A DNA stretch of 64,000 nucleotides from Clostridiales bacterium (lineage in GTDB: Bacteria; Bacillota; Clostridia; Oscillospirales; Oscillospiraceae), in contig QAMJ01000020.1 of the NCBI GenBank assembly GCA_003150355.1, positions 173,172-237,171 of the forward strand, in the 5' to 3' direction. Shown in pieces: positions 34,708 to 43,277 of the stretch. A program made the translations under genes and the position numbers. The notes beneath the pieces are model-generated. The model was not told the DNA's origin. It worked only from the letters and a program-made list of their open reading frames with translations, and ran no database searches. Every line of letters starts with the position of its first letter. Positions within the stretch are counted from its first letter, which is position 1.

Positions 34708-35775
34708 ATGAAAAGAAACGCTTCTCTCGATATAATACGCGGCTTTGCCGTGGTTCTGGTCGCGTGTCTGCACAGCATCGGCAACGGCAGCCTGACGGCA
34801 AACCACATATCCGGTGTGAGCGGCTATCTGCTGACCGGGCTGTGGCTGCTGTCGGCGTCCTGTGTGCCGCTGTTTCTGATGCTCTCCGGATATTTGCAGA
34901 ACCGCAAGATGCCCACGGTAAAATACTACGTAAATTACCTGCACATCTATATTCCCTACCTGCTCCTCGGCGTTATATCGCTGATGGTCGGCGCGCTTTA
35001 TACGCATCAGAGCCTGTCCGCAAGGGACTTTGTGAGCTCACTCGTGAACTTCTACACCTGTGAGTATTCATGGTTCGTAATGATGTACACCGGCCTGTTC
35101 CTTCTCCTCCCGTTCCTGAACGCAATGTACAACGGGCTCGAAACAAAGGGGCAGAAGCAACTGCTGATACTTGTCTTTTTTGCGCTGTCGCATCTGCCGA
35201 GCCTGCTCAACAGCTATGTTCAGATATACTCAGTCTGGTGGAGGCGGCTGTTCCCCGTGACCTACTACTTCCTCGGTGCATATTGCAGCGAGTTTAAACC
35301 GGCAAAAAGCGCCTCATGGTACTTCCATTGGCTGCTCGCGCTGCTTGCTGTGTTCACGGTGTATGATGTGTTTTATATACACGGCGACGGCAGCCGGGTG
35401 CCGGGGTACAGCAACGATAGCTATCAGGTGCTGGTGATCGGCTTCCTCGTTTTCCGCTGGCTCAGCAGCATCGATACTGTACACCTGCCGCGCTTTCTCC
35501 TCGGCTCCGCGGAGTATCTCTCAAAGGTCGCGCTCTATTTTTATCTTGCCGCCGGGATGGTGGATAATATCCTCTATTCCTATTTCAGGGAGAACGTTGC
35601 GGACTATCTTTCAAATAACGGCTATTTCATCGTGACCGCACTTATCTCCTTTACCGCATCGTTTCTTGTGACTGCGCTTGTCTATCCAATCGGCGAATGG
35701 CTCTCAAAGCACTGCATCGCCCTTGTGAACAGCCTGATAGACAGGCTTACGAAACAGAAAGCAGCGGCAAACTGA
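34708..35775 (+). CDS. Membrane O-acyltransferase (acyltransferase 3 family)
   Basis: 355 residues with about ten membrane segments. The N-terminus SLDIIRGFAVVLVACLHSIGN has the family's Arg and His near the catalytic site. Members such as WecH/OafA add acetyl groups to surface glycans. An ATG overlaps the dnaE stop at 34684, but ATG 34708 has AAGGAG six bases upstream and gives the family start. It is followed 21 bases later by a GtrII-like gene, so the pair may modify the same surface polymer. Confidence 0.82.
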   Translation: MKRNASLDIIRGFAVVLVACLHSIGNGSLTANHISGVSGYLLTGLWLLSASCVPLFLMLSGYLQNRKMPTVKYYVNYLHIYIPYLLLGVISLMVGALYTHQSLSARDFVSSLVNFYTCEYSWFVMMYTGLFLLLPFLNAMYNGLETKGQKQLLILVFFALSHLPSLLNSYVQIYSVWWRRLFPVTYYFLGAYCSEFKPAKSASWYFHWLLALLAVFTVYDVFYIHGDGSRVPGYSNDSYQVLVIGFLVFRWLSSIDTVHLPRFLLGSAEYLSKVALYFYLAAGMVDNILYSYFRENVADYLSNNGYFIVTALISFTASFLVTALVYPIGEWLSKHCIALVNSLIDRLTKQKAAAN

Positions 35776-35796
35776 CCGCGGCGCATGAGGTGTAAT

Positions 35797-37305
35797 ATGA
35801 CAGACACAAATTCAGAAAACCGTACCGGCTTTGCTGCAGCGTTTTTGGAGCGCTGGCGCGGCTATAAGCTGCCATTTATCGCAACGCTGCTCTTCGGCCT
35901 GGCGGCACACGCATTCGCCATGACGAACAAGCTCCCGTTCGACGATGAGGCAATCTATCTCTTCGGCAAGGGCACGACCACCGAGTCCGGGCGTTACGGC
36001 CTTGAGTTGCTGCGCCTGATAATGCCCGATTATTCCATGCCGTGGATATACGGGCTTATTTCCCTCCTGCTCATCTCTGCCGCGGTGTGCATCATAATAA
36101 AGCTGTTCGATATCAGAAGCCGCGTTCTTCAGGTGCTCCTCGGCGCTCTGTTCATCACTTTCCCCGCGGAGACCGGGACCCTCGGCTATATGTTCACTGC
36201 CGCGCCCTATGCGCTTGCGCTGTTTCTTTCCGTTGCTGCCGTGTATTCATACAGCAGCCGGACACGCGGCGGGCTTGTCGCGGCGCTTGTGATGCTGGCC
36301 TTTTCGTGCAGTATATATCAGGGCTATTTTTCCTTTGCCGCGAGCCTGTGCGTGCTCCTGATGATAAGCCGCCTTATTTCCGGTGAGGACGCAAAAGCCG
36401 TGCTCATCTCCGGGCTTCGGATGCTTACAATGCTCATTGCGGCGCTGCTGCTTTACGGAGCGGTGATCCTGTTTTTCTCGAAGCTGCTTGATTATCCCGT
36501 GCTGAGCGGCGTTGTCAACAGCACCCAGAGCATCCCTATGCGCATCGCCGTGGCGTACAGCGCGTACATAAAGACCATCCTGTGCGGTTACTTCGGCTAT
36601 GTGCGCGGCACCGCGTCGCGCCTTGCGCATATAGCGCTGCTGATAGTCATGGCAGTGCTGATAGTGCGCGGCGAGGTGAAGCGGCGCAATATCAGGCACA
36701 GCCTGCTGCTGGCGCTCTGCCTGTTCCTCTTCCCACTCAGCTGCTGCTGTCTCTATATCCTTGCGGATAACGGGTATATCCACGCCCTTGCTCTCTACAG
36801 CTTCGCATCGCTGTACATACTGGCGGCCATCCTTATCGACCGTGCCGATACCGGCTGGAAGCTCCGCCCTGACGCCGTTGCCGCCGCGGCAATGGCCGTC
36901 ATTATCGTCTGCAACACCTATTTTGCAAACGAGTTTTCTCTGTATAGCTACCTGATGAAGGAGAATGTCACCTCCTTCTATACCTCAATCCTGACGCAGG
37001 TCTATGAAACGCCGGGCTTTGCCGAGGGCACAGAGCTTGCGCTTATTGGCGAGCCGCCGGAGTTCCCCGTGGAGCGTAACGCCTGCTACACGCGGGATGA
37101 ATTTACTCTGCCCGGGAACCCTGTTGACAGCTCTGCCATTGCTCCGTTCATTATTCGCTATTATATCGGCTCCGATATCCCGCTCGCGGACGACGCCGCC
37201 GTCGCCGCGCTGATGGATACCGCCGAGTTTGCGGAGATGCCGGTCTATCCGTATTACGGCAGTGTGCAGATGATCGACGGCACCGTCGTTGTAAAGCTCT
37301 CATAG
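35797..37305 (+). CDS. GtrII-like membrane glucosyltransferase
   Basis: 502 residues. About ten membrane segments, with an acidic pair early in the first outer loop (FDDEAIYLFGKGTTTESGRYG), as in the glucosyltransferase GtrII family. Those enzymes use a lipid-linked sugar to decorate surface polysaccharides on the outer face. A C-terminal soluble part of about 120 residues follows the last helix. The ATG at 35797 is preferred over 35785 because GAGGTG lies between them at a usable distance. The donor and acceptor are not known. Confidence 0.75.
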   Translation: MTDTNSENRTGFAAAFLERWRGYKLPFIATLLFGLAAHAFAMTNKLPFDDEAIYLFGKGTTTESGRYGLELLRLIMPDYSMPWIYGLISLLLISAAVCIIIKLFDIRSRVLQVLLGALFITFPAETGTLGYMFTAAPYALALFLSVAAVYSYSSRTRGGLVAALVMLAFSCSIYQGYFSFAASLCVLLMISRLISGEDAKAVLISGLRMLTMLIAALLLYGAVILFFSKLLDYPVLSGVVNSTQSIPMRIAVAYSAYIKTILCGYFGYVRGTASRLAHIALLIVMAVLIVRGEVKRRNIRHSLLLALCLFLFPLSCCCLYILADNGYIHALALYSFASLYILAAILIDRADTGWKLRPDAVAAAAMAVIIVCNTYFANEFSLYSYLMKENVTSFYTSILTQVYETPGFAEGTELALIGEPPEFPVERNACYTRDEFTLPGNPVDSSAIAPFIIRYYIGSDIPLADDAAVAALMDTAEFAEMPVYPYYGSVQMIDGTVVVKLS

Positions 37306-37330
37306 CCGTGGCAGAGCATAGCATAATAAA

Positions 37331-37394
37331 AGGTTCTGAACAAAAAGTTGGGTGTATCCGTTTTTCGGTTACCCCAACTTTTAGTTTAGAACCT
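37331..37394. terminator. Long bidirectional terminator, related to the one at 3255
   Basis: Nested arms: outer AGGTTCT/AGAACCT, inner AAGTTGGG and CCCAACTT, with a TTTTT loop. It shares the core AAAAGTT-GGG-GTATCCG-TTTTTC with the hairpin at 3255-3304. It separates the GtrII-like gene from spo0A. Confidence 0.85.
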
Positions 37395-37406
37395 GTTTTT
37401 GTTTTA

Positions 37407-38204
37407 TTATTTTATCGCGTGCTTTCGGCGGAGACTGAGATTATCGGCGATCATCGCGATGAACTCCGAATTTGTGGGCTTGCCCTTTATGTTCGAGACG
37501 GTGTAGCCGAAGAACTTCTGGAGCGTCTCAATATCTCCGCGGTCCCATGCGACCTCTATGGCATGGCGAATCGCGCGCTCGACGCGCGAGGGAGTAGTGT
37601 TGTAGCGCTTCGCAACCTCCGGGTAGAGCACCTTGGTCACGGCATTTATCATGTCCATATCCTTGATGGTGAGGATGATCGCCTCGCGCAGATACTGATA
37701 GCCCTTTATATGTGCAGGCACGCCAATCTCATGGATTATATCCGTGACGACCGCTTCAAGCTGCGCGTCGTCGCGTGCGGCCACGGACGATTCGCGGCAG
37801 TCTATTCCCGCGGCGGGCGTGGAATAGTTCTCGTGCCCGGCCAGCTGCCTGATCCTTGTCAGCAGCGCCGGTACATCGCAGGGCTTCGGCATGAAATAAT
37901 CGACGCCGTAATTGGTGCAGTCGCTGATGACCTTGTTGTTGACAAAGCCTGACAGCACGATCGTGCGGCACTTTGCGCCTGTTTCGGGCAGGCGGCGCAG
38001 CACCTCAAGCCCGTCGAGCTTGGGCAGCACCAGATCGAGCAGAAGAATGTCAGGCTTCTCTTCGGACAGCAGGGCAAGCGTTTCCACACCGTCGGACGCG
38101 GTACCCACGATCTCCATATCACCCTCCTGGGCGATAAGTTCCGTGAGCTGCCTGCAAAAGTCCTTGTTCGAGTCTGCTGCAAGAATGCGAGTTTTGGTTT
38201 CCAT
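37407..38204 (-). CDS. spo0A: Sporulation master regulator Spo0A
   Basis: 265 residues. Receiver domain 1-120 with phosphoacceptor Asp57 (DILLLDLVLP) and Lys107; DNA-binding domain about 150-265 (HEIGVPAHIKGYQYLREAI, SRVERAIRHAIEVAW). It turns on sporulation genes when phosphorylated. The first acidic pocket reads AADSN rather than the usual ADDN: the second Asp is Ser12. The start at ATG 38202-38204 has GGAGG nine bases upstream; the open frame beyond is not typical of the family. Four exact TGTCGAA boxes lie upstream, so it is probably self-regulated. Confidence 0.95.
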   Translation of the reverse strand: METKTRILAADSNKDFCRQLTELIAQEGDMEIVGTASDGVETLALLSEEKPDILLLDLVLPKLDGLEVLRRLPETGAKCRTIVLSGFVNNKVISDCTNYGVDYFMPKPCDVPALLTRIRQLAGHENYSTPAAGIDCRESSVAARDDAQLEAVVTDIIHEIGVPAHIKGYQYLREAIILTIKDMDMINAVTKVLYPEVAKRYNTTPSRVERAIRHAIEVAWDRGDIETLQKFFGYTVSNIKGKPTNSEFIAMIADNLSLRRKHAIK

Positions 38205-38320
38205 AATTTTTATCCTCCCGTTATGCGATATGCGGAGCACTTCAGTATTTTTAAAAGTGGATTCCACCGTCATGTCGCATTAAATTTACCATAGTTAACA
38301 CTTTTGCGACAACAGAATTT

Positions 38321-38433
38321 TGTCGAACAACCAAGAATATTTGTTGACATAATATTGCATATTGGTATGTATTTCAAGCGATTTCGACAAGTTGGTATGA
38401 TGTTTTTTTGAAAACGTGTCGAAATTTGTCGAA
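38321..38433. promoter_or_regulatory. Four 0A boxes upstream of spo0A
   Basis: Exact TGTCGAA at 38321-38327, 38417-38423 and 38427-38433 (plus strand) and at 38389-38383 (minus strand). TGTCGAA is the Spo0A-phosphate binding site in Bacillus and Clostridia. They flank the spo0A promoter. The remainder of the 315-base gap 38205-38519 contains only this, the promoter and the DUF4956 terminator. Confidence 0.8.
38349..38377 (-). promoter_or_regulatory. Vegetative spo0A promoter
   Basis: Minus strand TTGAAA (38377-38372), 17 bases, TATTAT (38354-38349). One 0A box (38383-38389) lies just upstream of the -35 and another (38321-38327) about 20 bases downstream of the -10. Confidence 0.65.
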
Positions 38434-38461
38434 TTACCATATTATTCCAGATACAGCTCTG

Positions 38462-38500
38462 AAAAGCCCGCGCCGCGATATACACCGCAGCGCGGCTTTT
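38462..38500 (-). terminator. Terminator of the CotH-VTC-DUF4956 cluster
   Basis: AAAGCCCGCGCCGCG pairs with CGCAGCGCGGCTTT (one bulge) around a short AT loop, just past the DUF4956 stop on the minus strand. Confidence 0.7.
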
Positions 38501-38519
38501 GGTTCTTTGACCAGTAATT

Positions 38520-39182
38520 TTACATCATGTCGCGATCGGCTTCGCGGCCGCAGCTGACGGTGAGGTTCCCGTTGCGGCAGCGCAGTGCGTCGATGAAGTC
38601 CTTGCTGATATCTTTTCCGCGCAGACGGATGTTGTAGGTCAGCTCATAGAGCGTGCCCATGTTGGTGGTGCGCACGCGGATAAGCTCGTGCTCGAGCGTG
38701 TACTCGTTGAGCAGGTCGTCAAACAGACCATCGTAGTCAAGGTTCTCCGGGATGGTGATCTTGAGCTGGCGCTCGGCGGGACTGTTCTGGCCGAAGCGGA
38801 AGCGCTCAAGCAGCAGCAGGAACAGCGAGATTATCACGAAGAACAGCCCCGCAATGGCGACGTAGCCCATGCCGCAGGCAAGGCCGAGCGCGACGGAGAA
38901 GAACAGACCCGTGATCTCCTTTGCGCTGCCGGGCACGCTGCGGAAGCGCACCAGCGCGAAAGTACCGGCGACGGCAAGCCCCGCGCCGATGTTGCCGTTG
39001 ACGAGCATGATTATAAGCGTGACAACGGGCGGCAGCATCGCCAGCGACAGCGTGAGCGAGCCGGTGTGGTGGCCGTGCGCGGTAAAAACGAGCGCTGTGA
39101 GCACTCCGAGTGCAAGCGAGGAAAAAATGCAGATAAGAAAGCTTTGCAGGGTGATGCTTTCGGTAATGACGCTGTTAAGCAA
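38520..39182 (-). CDS. DUF4956 membrane protein
   Basis: 220 residues: four membrane segments in the first 130 residues (FVIISLFLLLLERFRF ends the last), then a soluble alpha/beta domain. The region ALVRFRSVPGSAKEITGLFFSVALGLACGMG is the conserved core of this family. The start seems to be TTG at 39182, with GGAG nine bases upstream, overlapping the VTC gene by eight bases. DUF4956, VTC-domain and CotH genes recur together in many bacteria. The joint function is not established. Confidence 0.82.
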   Translation of the reverse strand: MLNSVITESITLQSFLICIFSSLALGVLTALVFTAHGHHTGSLTLSLAMLPPVVTLIIMLVNGNIGAGLAVAGTFALVRFRSVPGSAKEITGLFFSVALGLACGMGYVAIAGLFFVIISLFLLLLERFRFGQNSPAERQLKITIPENLDYDGLFDDLLNEYTLEHELIRVRTTNMGTLYELTYNIRLRGKDISKDFIDALRCRNGNLTVSCGREADRDMM

Positions 39183-39897
39183 TTGTGATCACTCCATCGA
39201 AATATTTTTGTACAAGCCCGGACTTATAGCAGCTGCCGTATTTTGAAAAACCGGTCGGGAACACCTCAAGCCGACTGAGCGTGTCAGCCAGCCACAGCGG
39301 AGCGGCGTCCGGTATTTTTATCTCCATGAGCACCTGACCGCCGTCAAGCAGCGGCGTGCCGTGCGTGCCGTCGCAGAGACTCAGCTCGTTCTCGCGCCAG
39401 CGGATGCCGCGGTCAAAGGTGAAGCGCAGCTCTGGAGCACCGTCGGCGATGTAGGCCTCACGGTCGCAGGCGATGAATATCTTCGGCGCGGGTGAGTGCA
39501 TATGCAGGAACCAGTCTATCTCCCGGCAGACCTGACTGCTCTCCGGTGCGGGTGAGCGCCCGGATAGCCACGCTTCGGCGCGCTCCGCGGTCGTCTGCAC
39601 GCGGCGCTTGTAGACCGTGCCCTTGAACTTTTTCTTGAGCTCGACGAACACCGTGCCGTCGGGCGCAGGTACGCCGTAGCTGCGCACCCTGAGCTTCTCC
39701 TTGTATACGGGCGCCTCTATCGAGCGGCGGATAAGCTCGTAGTCATCGCTGTCGTAATAGACGCTGCACACCGTGCTGCTGAAATATTCGTCCGGGACGA
39801 GCCGCGGCGAAAGCTCCGCCCAAAGCGCTTCATAGCGCTCTGGGGAGAGGAGGTATTTCTTCTCGTTTCTTTTGAAGTTCAGCCTTGTGTTGTTCAT
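39175..39897 (-). CDS. VTC-domain protein (polyphosphate polymerase-like)
   Basis: 240 residues of the VTC/TTM (triphosphate tunnel) fold. The basic and acidic tunnel residues are present: RNEKKYLLS, LRVRSYG, FVELKKKFKGTVYKRRV and LMEIKIPD. In yeast the Vtc4 homologue makes polyphosphate from ATP. Bacterial stand-alone members are only partly characterised. Its ATG overlaps the CotH stop by four bases (ATGA). Confidence 0.85.
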   Translation of the reverse strand: MNNTRLNFKRNEKKYLLSPERYEALWAELSPRLVPDEYFSSTVCSVYYDSDDYELIRRSIEAPVYKEKLRVRSYGVPAPDGTVFVELKKKFKGTVYKRRVQTTAERAEAWLSGRSPAPESSQVCREIDWFLHMHSPAPKIFIACDREAYIADGAPELRFTFDRGIRWRENELSLCDGTHGTPLLDGGQVLMEIKIPDAAPLWLADTLSRLEVFPTGFSKYGSCYKSGLVQKYFDGVITIA

Positions 39898-42326
39898 GCG
39901 CCGTCAATGCTCCCGAAGTAATGGCTGCGCTCGCTGCTGCTCAGGTCAAAGACAAAGCAGAGCGCGTCAATGTTCTGCTGGCGCCAGTCACAGTCATCGA
40001 CAAGGTACAGGAGCTGCTCAATGCTCCACTCCCAGCTGCGGCGATCCTTGCCGTAGCGTGTAAAATCACGGTCGACCTCGGCGGAGAGCTCCTCGGTCAT
40101 GGAGTTTATTTCGTTTATCACGGCCTCGTTCGAGAGCTTATCGCTCAGAAGCTCGGCGGCGCGGGTGAGAAAGCGATCCTTGAATCCGGCGTTCTGCATG
40201 AGCGGAACTGCAAGAGAGGACACCTGAATATGCTCCACCCCGTACCCGCTCATAAGATTTGCGTACATCGCACCGGGCGTGGCAAAGGTCGCGTCAAGAT
40301 CGTAGAACATGAAATGCCATTTGCCGTCGGCCTGATCCGAACGGCAGTAGCGCAGATTCCCGCTTGTAACGTCGGTGTTTGCGCAGAAGCCCTCCATTAT
40401 CAGCCAGTCGATGAGACTGTCCATATCGATCAGTGAAGCGAGGTGCTCGTAGTTTTCGTCAAGGCTCATGTCGTTCATATAGGAGAAGCTGATGACCTGA
40501 TTGTAAAACTCCGTGTCGTACCCGGCGGGAGCTTCGATGACCTCGACACTGTCGGGATCGACTCCGGCGACGGCTGCATAGAGATATTTGTTCGCCTTTT
40601 CCTTGAGCGTGTATATACCGCTATATTCACCGTTTACATACAGCACGCAGAAGATGCTGCGCTGGTTGATAACGTCCATGTCCGCTTTCTCGCACAGGCT
40701 CTGGCTCAGCTCGTTGCGGATGATGGCCTGCTCCTGATCCTGCCCGGCGCGCAGCAGCAGATTCGTAAATTCAGTCGCTCCGCCGCCGAAGATGTCGTAC
40801 TGCAAGGTTTCCTGCCCGTATGAGCCGCGGAAGCGCAGGGACATATTCTTCTTTGACAGGATAAGGCTCGTCTCTCCGTTGAGTGAGACACCGCAGGGCG
40901 CGGTGAAGCCGCTGCCGTCACGATACAGGGAGATGCTCGCAGGGAGCTCCACACCCTTTGCCGGGCCGTTATACATCTGCGAAAATTCGGTGGTATCCTC
41001 AGAGACAAGACTGACGACAGGCAGACTGTGCCCCTCGTTGATGATATAGCTCAGCATGAGCGTACGGCTGGGCAGCGCGTCCTCCTCGAAGCAGACAGCC
41101 TTGACGACGCCGGTGGAGCCGACGGTTATGGGCTTTGTATATTCGGGGCTCTCCTCGGTCGGGGTCGAGCCGTCGAGCGTATAGCGGACAGTGCCGGTGC
41201 CGGACAGCTCCACTGTCACGCTGTCCACACCTTCAAAAACTCCGTCGGGCGTGAGGTTCACCGGCTTTGCCGACACGCGGCGCGCGCCGTCGAAGTTGGT
41301 CTTGCCGGGGCTGGGCTCTGCAAAATAGAACCAGCCGTTTTCCCCGTCCATGCGGCCGAAGCTGCACTCATACGGGATATCGCGCAGGGCGGCGTAGTCG
41401 ACGATCTCTCCGCCGCGGCTCAGATAGAGCTGCTCGCACGCGGAGTTGAGCGAGAATGATGCGAGGTTATATGCATCGCTGCCGTCGTCATCCGCGCCGC
41501 AGAGGATAATGATCGTCCCACCGGGGGCGAGAACGGAATCCGGCAGCGCGTACTTGCCAAGATCCTTGAGACTGTCGGACAGGCAATAGCCCGAGAGCGA
41601 AAGGTCGGAATCGGAAATGTTTTTCAGTTCGACCCAGTCGCAGTAGCCGGGAGCTCCGGCATAATAGGTCTTGGTATTCGCTACCATGACCTCGCTTATA
41701 ACGAGCGCATCGGCAGGTGAGAGTGTTTCCTGCAGCGCGTCATAACCGGCTGCGCTGTTTTCATATCCGGGCGTCGGATACAGCGACTGCGCCCATTCGC
41801 CGTCATCGCCGAGCGCCATGGAGACGTCGGCCTCCGTCCCGCCGCACGCGGCCTGATCGGCGGCGCTGCCGGCGGGGGAGAGCAGATAGACTGTCTCATC
41901 CCCGGAGAGTGAGAAATCCGTGTGAAGCTTGCTGCCGGACTTGTCCTTACCGGAGGCAAAGACGAGCAGGTATTCCCCCGGCTCTATCGTGACGTCGGGG
42001 AAAGCCCAGCCCGGCTCACCGGACTTGTCTGATATGCGCCAGCCGCCGAGGCTGACAGCCTTGCCTGAGACGTTATGCAGCTCTATCCAATCGGAGAAGT
42101 CCCCGTCCTCGTCGCGCACTACGGCGCGGTTCTTCTCCATAAGCTCGCTGATGATAACGCTGCCGACGGTGCCTGCCTGCGCTGCGGAAGCGGATGCGGC
42201 GGGGCTGACCGACGCATTTTCCTCTGCGGGGGATTCGGGAGACATATATATGCACACGGCCGCGATGACCGCCGCCGCGACGATAAGCGCGATGATGAGG
42301 ATTATCTTTCTTTCCCTGCTGCCCAT
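39894..42326 (-). CDS. CotH kinase-family protein with lamin-tail domains
   Basis: 810 residues, exported. An N-terminal membrane anchor (about 7-27) is followed by two lamin-tail-like domains (about 47-145 and 205-300; DWIELHNVSG and DWVELKNISD). A chitobiase-type sugar-binding repeat (VRYTLDGSTPTEESP) then precedes the CotH kinase domain (about 430-800), with GKWHFMFYDLDATFATPG as the likely active site. CotH of Bacillus is a protein kinase that phosphorylates spore coat proteins. An upstream ATG at 42338 exists, but ATG 42326 has GGAGG five bases before it. The promoter is vegetative in type. Confidence 0.88.
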   Translation of the reverse strand: MGSRERKIILIIALIVAAAVIAAVCIYMSPESPAEENASVSPAASASAAQAGTVGSVIISELMEKNRAVVRDEDGDFSDWIELHNVSGKAVSLGGWRISDKSGEPGWAFPDVTIEPGEYLLVFASGKDKSGSKLHTDFSLSGDETVYLLSPAGSAADQAACGGTEADVSMALGDDGEWAQSLYPTPGYENSAAGYDALQETLSPADALVISEVMVANTKTYYAGAPGYCDWVELKNISDSDLSLSGYCLSDSLKDLGKYALPDSVLAPGGTIIILCGADDDGSDAYNLASFSLNSACEQLYLSRGGEIVDYAALRDIPYECSFGRMDGENGWFYFAEPSPGKTNFDGARRVSAKPVNLTPDGVFEGVDSVTVELSGTGTVRYTLDGSTPTEESPEYTKPITVGSTGVVKAVCFEEDALPSRTLMLSYIINEGHSLPVVSLVSEDTTEFSQMYNGPAKGVELPASISLYRDGSGFTAPCGVSLNGETSLILSKKNMSLRFRGSYGQETLQYDIFGGGATEFTNLLLRAGQDQEQAIIRNELSQSLCEKADMDVINQRSIFCVLYVNGEYSGIYTLKEKANKYLYAAVAGVDPDSVEVIEAPAGYDTEFYNQVISFSYMNDMSLDENYEHLASLIDMDSLIDWLIMEGFCANTDVTSGNLRYCRSDQADGKWHFMFYDLDATFATPGAMYANLMSGYGVEHIQVSSLAVPLMQNAGFKDRFLTRAAELLSDKLSNEAVINEINSMTEELSAEVDRDFTRYGKDRRSWEWSIEQLLYLVDDCDWRQQNIDALCFVFDLSSSERSHYFGSIDGA

Positions 42327-42372
42327 TTGTTCCTCCATGGTCTGCTCTTCTATAGGGATAAAATATCAACAT

Positions 42373-42402
42373 ATTATACTTCCGAAACGGGCTCTGTGTC
42401 AA
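42373..42402 (-). promoter_or_regulatory. Promoter of the CotH-VTC-DUF4956 operon
   Basis: Minus strand TTGACA (42402-42397), 18 bases, TATAAT (42378-42373): both hexamers are perfect. Confidence 0.8.
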
Positions 42403-42417
42403 TCTGAATAAAGCCAC

Positions 42418-42446
42418 TTGCAAAGCATGAAAATTTGGGATAGAAT
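42418..42446 (+). promoter_or_regulatory. xpt promoter
   Basis: TTGCAA (42418-42423), 17 bases, TAGAAT (42441-42446). The leader of about 60 bases shows no purine riboswitch. Confidence 0.65.
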
Positions 42447-42510
42447 ACACGACATGTTTATACACGCATTTACTCATTCCGGCACGAAATTTTGAGCGGA
42501 GGGACATGAC

Positions 42511-43080
42511 ATGGAGCTTCTTGAACAGAGAATACTGACTGACGGAAAGGTGCTGCCCGGCGGAATACTCAAGGTGGACGGCTTCCTAAATCATCAGATA
42601 GACCCGCAGCTGCTGTATGAGATGGCGCTTGAGTTCAAGCGCCTGTATGACGGAGCGGGCATAAACAAGATCCTGACCATTGAGGCTTCAGGCATAGCCA
42701 TGGCTGCGATGACGGGCTATGTATTCTCCTGCCCGCTGGTTTTTGCAAAGAAGAGCAAGTCGAAGAATATATCGAACGATGTCTACTCCGTCGAGGTCGC
42801 GTCCTTCACGCACGGTAACACCAACACTGTCGTCGTTTCCAAGGAGTATCTGTCAGCTAAGGACCGCGTGCTGATCGTTGACGATTTCCTCGCGACAGGT
42901 GCGGCGCTCGTCGGGCTCAAGGCGCTCGTCGAGCAGGCCGGCGGCGTCGTGGTCGGCGCGGGCATTGCGGTGGAGAAGGTCTTCCAGGGCGGCGGCGATA
43001 TGCTGCGCTCACAGGGGCTGCGCGTCGAGTCGCTCGCGAAGATCGCCTCGATGGACGACCACGGGCTCAAATTCTGCTGA
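42511..43080 (+). CDS. xpt: Xanthine phosphoribosyltransferase
   Basis: 189 residues, the usual length. Type I phosphoribosyltransferase; the PRPP-binding motif VLIVDDFLATGAAL is at about 125-138. It converts xanthine and PRPP to XMP. In Bacillus xpt is controlled by a guanine riboswitch. Here that element lies instead before the next transcription unit (nucleoside transporter). A GGAGGGACATGAC leader precedes the ATG. Confidence 0.93.
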   Translation: MELLEQRILTDGKVLPGGILKVDGFLNHQIDPQLLYEMALEFKRLYDGAGINKILTIEASGIAMAAMTGYVFSCPLVFAKKSKSKNISNDVYSVEVASFTHGNTNTVVVSKEYLSAKDRVLIVDDFLATGAALVGLKALVEQAGGVVVGAGIAVEKVFQGGGDMLRSQGLRVESLAKIASMDDHGLKFC

Positions 43081-43223
43081 GGATAAAAAGCCGCCCCGGT
43101 TTGACATTTGATTAAAACACCATATTTTCAGGCAAATTACAAGATAATATGCCCTGAGCCGCACTTGTGCAGAATTGACAAATCGAGGCGTCGAAAAATG
43201 TCAAAATCGTAGAAAAACCATAC

Positions 43224-43252
43224 TTGACTTTTTGGCGCGCGGCTGGTAGCAT
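43224..43252 (+). promoter_or_regulatory. Promoter of the nucleoside ABC transporter
   Basis: TTGACT (43224-43229), 17 bases, TAGCAT (43247-43252). Transcription would begin just before the riboswitch. The 409-base gap 43081-43489 holds this promoter, the riboswitch and its terminator. Confidence 0.65.
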
Positions 43253-43277
43253 AAAGACACAAACCAATTGAATACCG

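Noticed and set aside
42447..42510. Purine riboswitch before xpt
   Set aside because: The leader lacks the GTTTCTACC core and is too short after the predicted start site.
43170..43200. 0A box upstream of the nucleoside transporter (CGTCGAA)
   Set aside because: Only six of seven bases match and there is a single copy.
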